Assembly: GCA_012031335.1 (NCBI GenBank)
Contig: JAAUTT010000388.1
Span: forward strand, 1-5,399
Source: Bacteroidales bacterium
GTDB lineage: Bacteria > Bacteroidota > Bacteroidia > Bacteroidales > JAAUTT01
Direction: 5' to 3'
Length of the DNA: 5,399 nucleotides
The first letter of the stretch is position 1; the number at the start of each line of letters is the position of its first letter. The notes beneath the pieces are model-generated. The model made no database searches, had not been told where the DNA came from, and saw only the letters and a list, made by a program, of their open reading frames with translations. The position numbers and the translations under genes are program-made. Of the stretch, positions 1 to 5,399 are shown piece after piece.

Positions 1-124
1 TAAGCGAATTATCCAAAGGATTGTATTGTATAGGAATTCAGAATTCAAATCGGATTGTATGGAAAATGATTGTAAAAATGTAAAGAAGTCATATCATTGT
101 CGATTAATTCAAGACTTTTTACAA
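1..124. other. AT-rich non-coding stretch downstream of the repressor gene
   Basis: No convincing gene is seen here on either strand. The stretch holds three copies of GATTGTA (19-25, 53-59, 68-74), the first two within a longer GGATTGTAT (18-26, 52-60), and a small perfect palindrome made of two GAATTC sites separated by one A (34-46). No strong GC-rich hairpin followed by a T run is visible, so a terminator for the repressor gene cannot be placed with confidence. Confidence 0.5.
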
Positions 125-1141
125 CTATAAGGTAGATTTTCGGATAATCAATGAAGTATCCAGGTTTATTTTTGTGTTTTCCTTCACATTTAGTTTTCGG
201 TTGATTTGTTTAAGGAGCAAATCGGCTGCCGTTTTTCCAATTTCATTAATGGGTTGTGAAACGGTTGTTAACGGAGGGTCAATAAAGGCCGCAGCCGGTT
301 CATCAGTGAAGCCCATAATGGAAATGTCAGCCGGAATTCGTATTCCATTTCTTTTTAAAACGCCAATAACCCCAAAAGCTACTGCATCACAAACACAAAA
401 TATGGCATCGGGCAATTCCTTCATTTGCACTATTTGTAATGCAGCATTCCCGCCGCTTTCGATCGAAAAATCGCTTTCAATTACCAGGTTTTCATTGTAC
501 CCCTGATTATTTTCTTTCAGGCAATCGATAAAACCCGATTTACGGTCATCGGTAAGTTTCAGCCCCGAAGGCCCTGAAATATGCACTATTCTTCGGCAAC
601 CTCGGGAAATCAAATATTCTGTTGCCATATAGGCACTTCTATAATCGTTCACCGAAACACTTGGTATGTTAAGACCGGAACAAATACGGTTAAACATTAC
701 CAATGGAACCCCTTTTTTTCGAAGTTTTTCCAAATGTCCGAAGATGCTGGTTTGGCGTGAAAGCGAGATCATAATCCCGTCGACCCTGCTTCGCATCAGA
801 GAATTTATATTGCTGATTTCCATCTCACAGGATTCGTTACTCTGGCAAGTCATCACATTATAACCTGCTGAAGAAAACACATCCTGAATTCCACTGATAG
901 CCACTGAATAGAAAGGAATGCGAAATGATGGAATCACCACTCCTATGGTATATGTTTTGTGCTGACGCAGACCCATAGCTATGGAGCTTGGCTCAAAATC
1001 GAGTTCCCTGGCAAGTTCGAGTACTTTACGCCTTGTTTCCGGATTCACATCGTAGGTATCCCGAAAAGCCCTCGAAACTGTCGATTTCGACAAATTAAGA
1101 CGACGTGCAATATCTATTATGGTCAGCTGTTTTTCGGGCAC
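125..1141 (-). CDS. LacI-family transcriptional repressor
   Basis: DNA-binding repressor, probably sensing a sugar or sugar-acid ligand and controlling the divergent operon at 1335 onward. Numbered from the GTG start (338 aa), residues 7-26 form the helix-turn-helix with the LacI-type core NLSKSTVSRAF. The hinge follows near residues 48-60 (SSIAMGLRQHK, with the Leu expected to enter the minor groove). A periplasmic-binding-protein-like effector domain fills the rest, starting at TIGVVIPS and ending with the conserved PPLTTVSQP stretch. Length is normal for the family and the frame is unbroken. An in-frame ATG at 1180 would add 13 hydrophobic residues (MELLFSYKIILIV) that are atypical for this family. 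The GTG at 1141-1139 gives MPEKQLTIIDIA, the usual beginning, and leaves a leader behind the promoter box at 1190-1197. The stop is TAG. The family call is secure; the ligand and the exact start are inferred. Confidence 0.95.
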   Translation of the reverse strand: MPEKQLTIIDIARRLNLSKSTVSRAFRDTYDVNPETRRKVLELARELDFEPSSIAMGLRQHKTYTIGVVIPSFRIPFYSVAISGIQDVFSSAGYNVMTCQSNESCEMEISNINSLMRSRVDGIMISLSRQTSIFGHLEKLRKKGVPLVMFNRICSGLNIPSVSVNDYRSAYMATEYLISRGCRRIVHISGPSGLKLTDDRKSGFIDCLKENNQGYNENLVIESDFSIESGGNAALQIVQMKELPDAIFCVCDAVAFGVIGVLKRNGIRIPADISIMGFTDEPAAAFIDPPLTTVSQPINEIGKTAADLLLKQINRKLNVKENTKINLDTSLIIRKSTL

Positions 1142-1189
1142 AACGATTAAAATTATTTTATACGAAAATAACAACTCCATCTATCAATA

Positions 1190-1197
1190 CAAAAATA
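1190..1197 (-). promoter_or_regulatory. Probable -7 promoter box of the repressor gene
   Basis: On the minus strand this reads TATTTTTG, a full match to the Bacteroidota -7 consensus TAnnTTTG. A clear TTTG -33 box about 20 bases upstream is not seen, so strength is uncertain. Transcription from here would begin only a few bases before the ATG at 1180 but about 40 bases before the GTG at 1141, which favours the GTG start. Confidence 0.45.
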
Positions 1198-1309
1198 ACA
1201 ACCACATCTTGTAAAATATCTGGGTCATATCCACAAACTTTTAAGTTCTTCCGGTACCGTTCCCGCTGATTTTTTGGGGCAAATGTTTTTTTTGAATTGT
1301 TTTTTGTCC
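1198..1309. promoter_or_regulatory. Divergent intergenic control region, likely operator and operon promoter
   Basis: This region separates the repressor gene from the divergent operon, so it is the expected place for the LacI-type operator. Candidate sites are a perfect 8-bp palindrome CGGTACCG (1252-1259) and an inverted repeat AACTT-TT-AAGTT (1236-1247), which lie side by side. Three T tracts (1270-1275, 1286-1293, 1300-1305), each followed by G, resemble TTTG promoter elements, but no full TAnnTTTG match was found on the plus strand. The operon promoter is therefore assigned to the region only, not to a base. Confidence 0.35.
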
Positions 1310-1346
1310 AAATTGCCTCTGAAAATTATGAATTATGAGGCAATTT
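1310..1346 (+). promoter_or_regulatory. 10-bp inverted repeat reaching the start codon of the lipoprotein gene
   Basis: AAATTGCCTC (1310-1319) and GAGGCAATTT (1337-1346) are perfect reverse complements separated by 17 AT-rich bases. In RNA this forms a stem-loop whose loop contains the first two bases of the ATG (1335-1337) and whose right arm takes up the G of the ATG and the next three codons. It could hinder ribosome loading, or as DNA it could be a protein-binding site. The repeat is seen directly; the function is inferred. Confidence 0.45.
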
Positions 1347-2298
1347 TCATGTGTCGCCGGAATAGCTTTATTGTTCATTTTGTCATCGTGCAATACAGAC
1401 AAAATCAGGGTATTCTACATAAATTCGTACCACCCCGGTTATCCTCCCAGTGATGAGCTGATGGATGCAATGATGAAAGATTTGCCTTCCGATAGTTTTG
1501 ATATAACGGTGTGGTTCCTCGATTCCAAAAGGCAGCCCTCCGACGACAGTATAAAGGTAAAAACCGATTCAATCCTGAAACGGATAAAGTTGTATAAACC
1601 CGATGTAATCGCTGTTTCCGACGATAATGCCATGAAATACCTTATTGAACCGTATGCTGCAGATTTCAATATTCCTGTTGTTTATTGCGGAATCAATTGG
1701 TCGGCCGATCAATACAGGTTTCCAGATTCCAGGTTACCGGTATACTGGAAGTACTTCCTCTAAAAACGGCATTCGAAACCCTGAAGAATATCTTTCCACA
1801 TTGCACATCTTTGGCTATAATTTCTGAAAATTCATTGTCAGAAAAAATAACACAGCCTTACTTGATACTTTGTACCGTAACTCGGGTTTAATTCCCGAAT
1901 ATTACCTCGTCGATAATTTCGCCGGTTGGAAAAAGGCCTTCGTTGAGGCTTCGGGCAGATGCGACCTGATTTATATGCCCACAAACGGGGCTATAAAGGA
2001 TTGGAACAAGGAGGAAGCAATAAGTTTTGTTGCAGCCGGTATCTCAAAACCCATTTTTACCTGCGACGAATTTATGATGCCTTATGTTGTATTTGGCTTC
2101 ACCAAAATTCCTGCTGAACAGGGGAGATGGGTGGCCAAGACGATTAAAAGAATTGCCGGAGGGGAAAAAATTGCCAATATATCGCAAACCCGGAATGAAG
2201 AAAGAAAAATCATGATAAATTACAATATGGCCGATAAAATCGGAGTTTACCCGGATACGAATTTTCTACCCGGGGCCACGAAATATAACGGTGAATAA
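1335..2298 (+). CDS. Substrate-binding lipoprotein, ABC_sub_bind (TrpX-like) family, with two frameshifts
   Basis: Extracytoplasmic ligand-binding protein of the family typed by Pfam ABC_sub_bind. Residues 1-19 form a lipoprotein signal with lipobox LSSC and Cys19 as the lipidation site, so the mature protein is membrane-anchored. The first lobe starts at IRVFYINSYHPGYPPSDE; family-like stretches include PDVIAVSDDNAMKYLI, IPVVYCGINWS and VTGILEVLPL, and toward the C-terminus CDEFMMPY (about residues 244-251) followed by FGFTKIPAEQGRWVAKT. The reading frame breaks at 1731-1733 and in the A run at 1842-1847, each repaired by one added base, giving 321 aa, a normal length. The ATG at 1335 was chosen over the ATG at 1328, which is in another frame. 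This is the first gene of the operon, 16 bases before the hydrolase. No ABC permease or ATPase is in view, so it may work as a sensor or with a transporter elsewhere. The ligand is unknown. Confidence 0.85.
1731..1733 (+). other. Frameshift 1 in the lipoprotein gene (one base missing)
   Basis: The frame up to residues FPDS continues as VTGILEVLPL only one frame over, starting at the GTT at 1733. Adding one base within AGG restores one protein. Without it, translation stops at 1763. Confidence 0.75.
1842..1847 (+). other. Frameshift 2 in the lipoprotein gene (six-A run, one A missing)
   Basis: Reading seven A instead of six gives SENSLSEKNNTALLDTLYRN without a break. As written, the frame drifts and stops shortly after, at the TAA following CTCGGGTT. 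This is a typical homopolymer deletion. Confidence 0.85.
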
Positions 2299-2314
2299 AC
2301 TAATAACTATCAAT

Positions 2315-3794
2315 ATGAAAATGAATAGAATTCAACAACTTGCCCTTGCTCTGCTGTTCATTCTTTACTTACAGGTAAAGGCACAATATCCTGTTTTCAG
2401 GGGCTGTCCGGTTACAGTCGATTTTTCGAAAAAGCTGCGGACCTGGGATGGTTTTGGGTTTAATTATGTAGAAACTGCCCAGACCATAGACTATAGCAAA
2501 GATGCCAAAGATTATGGCGGTTTCAGCATTTTAAATGAAGAATCGCGAAATCAGATTATCGACCTGGTTTTTGGTGAAGAAGGATTAAAAGTGGGGCTGG
2601 TAAAAATGTTTCTCGACCCGTTTCATCAAACCGAACCGGGTGGAATATTCAACCACGAAATGGCTACAGCCAATATGCGCTTGTTTGTGCGTATGGGATT
2701 GGAAAAGACCCGTGCCCGTGGTGACGATTTTCAAATTATAACCACGCTTTACGGGCCACCTGCCTATACAACCCTTCAAAAAACAATGCGGGGCCGCGAT
2801 CTCGACCCTCAATACAAAACAGATCTCGCCAATTACATGATCGATTGGGCCAGGTTTCTGAAGGAAAAGAGAAATTTCCAATCAAAATACATCTCGCTGC
2901 ACAACGAAGGCGAAGACTGGGAACGCTGGCCGTGGGACGGAAAAGAAGGCAACATTGGCAAAGGCCACGATTACAACATGTATTGGTCTGGAGAACAGAT
3001 TTGCGATTTCCTGAAAATAATGCCTCCCATGCTTGAGAAAGCGGGATTGAAAGATGTAAGCGTAACCAATGGTGAACCAACCAACTGGTATCGGTTCAGT
3101 TTCTGGGGACATGCCGATGCGCTTTACGACGACGATATTGCACTTAAAAATCTCGGGCTTATTACATCGCATGGTTTTTATGCAGGAGGTTACGAAAAAC
3201 CGCTGGTATGGAAGTCATACCGGTGCCGGAATTGCCCAGTTGCAAAGCAAACGGCCTGAATTGCATGCCTGGGTAACATCCACCTCATGGAGCAAAATGG
3301 ACAGTCGTTTTGTAAAGGAAATATGGGGAAATATTTATGAAGCACAGGTTAACGGAATTATTCCCTGGGCGGGTATTCAACGTCCTCCGCTATGGGTAGG
3401 CGGTGATCCGAACCCTGGTTGCGCCATTAATGTTAAAGAAGATGGTTCTTATGAAGTACAGCCGGGTTATTATTATTACAAGCAGGTAAACCGCGCTGGT
3501 CAGCCGGGAATGGCTGTTGTTCGGGTTAATTCCATGGACAGCGAAATTCCTGTGATAGCCTTCTCATCCAATGGAACTAAAAATGCCGATGCTTTTGTGG
3601 TGGTAAACACAAACCTGAAAAATGAAAAACCGGTTGTGATAAATGTAAAAGGCACTGCTGCAAAGAAATTCAAAGCCTACCGTACCGGTAACGATGAAAA
3701 ATATAAAGAAATTGGGGTTTTTGAAATCTCAAAAGGTGAACTTGAATATAAGGCTCCGCCAAATTCAGCTACCACATTTTTTGCTGTTAATTGA
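2315..3794 (+). CDS. Secreted GH30-like glycoside hydrolase, with one frameshift
   Basis: Predicted glycoside hydrolase with a (beta/alpha)8 barrel followed by the C-terminal beta-sandwich typical of GH30. Starting at ATG 2315, residues 1-23 are a signal peptide with probable cleavage at VKA|Q, so it acts in the periplasm or outside. The barrel begins with TWDGFGFN (residues 43-50, the GH30-like WxGFG start). The strand-4 motif SLHNEGEDW carries Asn197-Glu198, the expected acid/base pair of clan GH-A. Where the nucleophile Glu is expected, after AWVT (residues 318-321), the sequence is STSWSKMD. Strand 8 is likely GIIPWAGIQ. The sandwich runs from about residue 375 to 492 (IPVIAFSSNG, AFVVVNTN, ATTFFAVN). 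One frameshift lies in the A run 3195-3199; removing one A gives a 492-aa protein. A GTG at 2291 is in frame, but would overlap the lipoprotein gene and spoil the signal peptide. The substrate is not determinable; family membership is likely but the subfamily is not assigned. Confidence 0.8.
3195..3199 (+). other. Frameshift in the hydrolase gene (five-A run, one A extra)
   Basis: Reading four A instead of five gives FYAGGYENRWYGSHTGAGI in one frame. As written, the first frame stops at 3259 while the continuing protein lies in the next frame. Confidence 0.8.
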
Positions 3795-3821
3795 TTTTTC
3801 AGAGATAAAGTTAAAGCATAC

Positions 3822-4837
3822 ATGTTACAGGATTCTGCAAGAAAAAGGGTTATTCAGCAACAGGAATTTTTGCTTGCCAATAGGGAAAAATTGGTTATTG
3901 ATGGAGATACGCATGTAACGGATATTGCTGCTATGCATAGCACCTTAAAAGCCAGGTACGAAGCTGATCTAAACTACTATCACGGGAGACCTATTTCAGC
4001 CGAAGATCTGATTGACGAGATGGACCTGGCTGGGGTAAATATGGCATTGATTTGGCAGAATCCCGCAGCAACGGTTTATACAAATCATCCTGAGACTGAT
4101 TTAAGGAGCCTTATTCAATGCCAACCGGTATATTTATGAAACAGCAATAAAATATCCTCATCGTTTTATTCCGGCAGGATGGACTGATCCTAAGTCGCTT
4201 GGCGTAAACAATGCCATAAAGCTTGTGAATATCTGCGTACACGAATTTGGATTTGCCATAGTGAAGATGAACCCAGCACAAAATGCTTTCCAATCGATAG
4301 CGCGCCTGTAATTGAAGTCTTCGATCATATCGTCCAAACCGGTGCTGTCCCTGCTTTCCATTTCGGAGCCGATACGGAATATACCCCTGCCGAAGGGTTG
4401 AAAACCTTGCAAATCGTTTTCCCGACCATCCTGTAATCGGAGTACACATGGGTGGTGGAGGAGCCGCTTACCCTGTTGCTGAAGAACTTTATCAAAAGCC
4501 AGATCCCCTGGGACTGGAATGTCCGAATATACATTATGTGCTGAGTGCAAAAAGAGATACGCACACCGAAAGTGATCTGATCACCTACACACTTGCCGGT
4601 GAGAAGCATTCAGGCCGTTTATTTTGCGGAAGTGATGCCCCCTACGGAAGAATGACCTGGAACTTCGGTGGGTACAGGGCTATGTTCAATAGCCTTATAA
4701 ATGGAAAGAATCATACTGATTTGAGAGTGAGAAACAACCAGTACCTGTTTACCGACGGGATTGCTGCACGTTATATGGGAGGAAATTTAGCTGCATTTAT
4801 GATTGAAGCTTATAAGAGAATTTTGGAACGAACCTGA
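3822..4837 (+). CDS. Metal-dependent amidohydrolase (amidohydrolase-2 / ACMSD-like barrel), with three frameshifts
   Basis: Cytoplasmic TIM-barrel hydrolase of the Pfam Amidohydro_2 group, which includes lactonases, decarboxylases and hydratases of small carboxylic acids. After frame repair the protein has 338 aa. Metal-site candidates in order are Asp29-Thr-His31 (IDGDTHVTD, a D-x-H version of the usual H-x-H), His180 (PAFHFGAD), His209 (IGVHMGGGG) and Asp272 (LFCGSDAPYG). VKMNP near residue 147 matches the strand-end lysine region of the family. No signal peptide is present. Frame breaks: one extra base near 4104-4110, one missing C at 4290-4291 and one missing G at 4409. A compensating pair is likely at 4498-4508. 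The gene starts 27 bases after the hydrolase and ends 13 bases before the permease. It may open a lactone or process the sugar acid imported by GntP, which is an inference from context. Confidence 0.8.
4104..4110 (+). other. Frameshift 1 in the amidohydrolase gene (one base extra)
   Basis: NHPETDLR in the first frame continues as ALFNANRYIYETAIKYP in the next. Removing one base from AGGAGCC (for example to AGGGCC) joins them; as written the frame stops at 4139. Confidence 0.75.
4290..4291 (+). other. Frameshift 2 in the amidohydrolase gene (one C missing)
   Basis: VKMNPAQNAF continues as PIDSAPVIEVFDHIVQTGA if TTCCAA is read as TTCCCAA. As written, the frame ends at the TAA in CTGTAATTG near 4309. 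Confidence 0.8.
4409..4409 (+). other. Frameshift 3 in the amidohydrolase gene (one G missing)
   Basis: PAEGLKTL continues as ANRFPDHPVIGVHMGGGG if TTGCAAAT is read as TTGGCAAAT. As written, the frame ends at the TAA in CTGTAATCGG near 4435. Confidence 0.8.
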
Positions 4838-4850
4838 AAAACGATCAACG

Positions 4851-5399
4851 ATGCCTTTGATTATTGTAGCCATAGGAATAATTCTGCTTTTGGTGCTAAT
4901 CGTTAAGTTCAAATGGAATGCATTTTTTGCACTTTTAATTGCTTCTTTAACGGTTGGATTGCTCAATGGGATGAATCTGCTGGAAGTGCTGGATTCCATT
5001 CTTAACGGCATTGGCGGTACACTTGGAAAAATCATTCTCATTCTTACGTTTGGCGCTATGCTCGGAAAACTTATCGAAGAGAGTGGAGCGGCGCATACTA
5101 TAACTTTTCGTCTGATAGACCTGATGGGATTAAAGAATGTACAGTACGCTATTCTTATTACGGGTTTTCTGGTTGGTTTACCTATGATGTACAATGCCAG
5201 TTTTTGGTAATGATACCGCTAATTTACACTTTTGCCACTACTGCCCGGCTGCCGCTGTTATATCTTGGTATTCCGCTTTCGGCATCACTATCCATTGCGC
5301 ATGCCTATCTGCCTCCACATCCGGCACCCACTTATGTGTCGCTGATTTCAATGCCAATATCAATCAGGTTTTGCTAATTGGACTTATTCCGGTAATTCC
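4851..5399 (+). CDS. GntP-family sugar-acid permease, N-terminal part, with two frameshifts, cut by the window edge
   Basis: Inner-membrane proton-coupled permease of the GntP family, whose known members carry gluconate, glycerate or related hydroxy acids. About 183 residues of an expected 430-450 are present. Hydrophobic segments appear at residues 2-18, 22-39, 60-75, 98-112 and 117-130. Family-like stretches are LNGIGGTLGK, FGAMLGKLIEESGAA (residues 67-81) and AYLPPHPAPT (152-161), the last being a strong GntP mark. The segment GLPMMYNASF replaces the Glu-containing stretch I associate with characterised members, which may point to a different substrate. The frame breaks at the T runs 5201-5205 and 5346-5348, each repaired by one added T. 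The ATG at 4851 follows the amidohydrolase stop by 13 bases, so the gene is cotranscribed. The substrate is not known. Confidence 0.88.
5201..5205 (+). other. Frameshift 1 in the permease gene (five-T run, one T missing)
   Basis: Reading six T gives NASFLVMIPLIYTFATTARL without a break, matching the hydrophobic GntP pattern. As written, the frame ends TTT TGG TAA at 5210. Confidence 0.85.
5346..5348 (+). other. Frameshift 2 in the permease gene (three-T run, one T missing)
   Basis: Reading four T gives APTYVSLIFNANINQVLLIGL. As written, the frame continues ISMPISIRFC and stops at the TAA in TTTTGCTAATTGG. Confidence 0.8.

Noticed and set aside
174..1150. Plus-strand open frames of 63-110 codons opposite the repressor gene
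   Set aside because: They are antisense shadows of a clear LacI-family gene, with no recognisable domain.
1266..1306. T tracts as an intrinsic terminator for the minus-strand or plus-strand gene
   Set aside because: They lie between two divergent promoters rather than after a gene, and no GC-rich stem directly precedes them.
1328..1330. ATG at 1328 as the lipoprotein start
   Set aside because: It is in a different frame from the signal peptide; the ATG at 1335 gives the full lipoprotein signal.
2585..3172. Minus-strand and alternate-frame open frames within the hydrolase gene
   Set aside because: The sense frame encodes a conserved secreted hydrolase; the others have low-complexity or Cys/Arg-rich compositions typical of shadows.
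4111..4609. Overlapping minus-strand open frames of 94-130 codons
   Set aside because: They exist because the true amidohydrolase frame is broken three times here; the repaired plus-strand protein explains the whole stretch.
4787..5194. Minus-strand open frame of 135 codons opposite the permease
   Set aside because: It is antisense to a strongly hydrophobic, GntP-like sequence and matches no family I recognise.
1842..5205. Programmed ribosomal frameshifting at the A and T runs
   Set aside because: There are too many sites, in both directions, several outside homopolymers, and no slippery heptamer with a following structure was identified. Error or decay is simpler.

Overview
The window looks like a carbohydrate-utilisation locus from a member of the Bacteroidota. 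Supporting signs are a signal peptide that probably ends at Ala|Gln, a TAnnTTTG-type promoter box, gene starts without a clear Shine-Dalgarno sequence, and the gene families present. The genus cannot be fixed from this sequence. No RNA genes, CRISPR arrays or insertion sequences were seen.

Layout: bases 1-124 are AT-rich and hold no gene. A LacI-family repressor gene lies on the minus strand (125-1141, GTG start preferred). A divergent intergenic region of about 190 bases follows. It carries a promoter for the repressor and a perfect 10-bp inverted repeat whose right arm begins at the start codon of the next gene. Four plus-strand genes then run tightly spaced (gaps of 16, 27 and 13 bases) to the right edge: a lipoprotein of the ABC substrate-binding family (1335-2298), a secreted GH30-like glycoside hydrolase (2315-3794), a metal-dependent amidohydrolase of the amidohydrolase-2 type (3822-4837), and the first 40% or so of a GntP-family sugar-acid permease (4851 to the edge).

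All four plus-strand genes are interrupted by single-base frameshifts: eight clear ones, plus one probable compensating pair. About half lie in A or T homopolymers, and most are deletions. The protein on each side of every break remains well conserved and joins cleanly once one base is added or removed. I read the genes as functional in the organism and the breaks as mostly consensus errors. Decay of the operon cannot be excluded, because the repressor gene has no break.

Working model (inference): the repressor controls the operon. The secreted hydrolase releases a sugar-acid-like product outside the inner membrane, the GntP permease imports it, and the amidohydrolase opens or processes it in the cytoplasm. 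The lipoprotein binds a ligand, but no ABC permease or ATPase is visible. The most notable biological point is the hydrolase: it has the clan-A Asn-Glu acid/base pair, but a Ser-Thr-Ser stretch where GH30 enzymes carry their nucleophile Glu.
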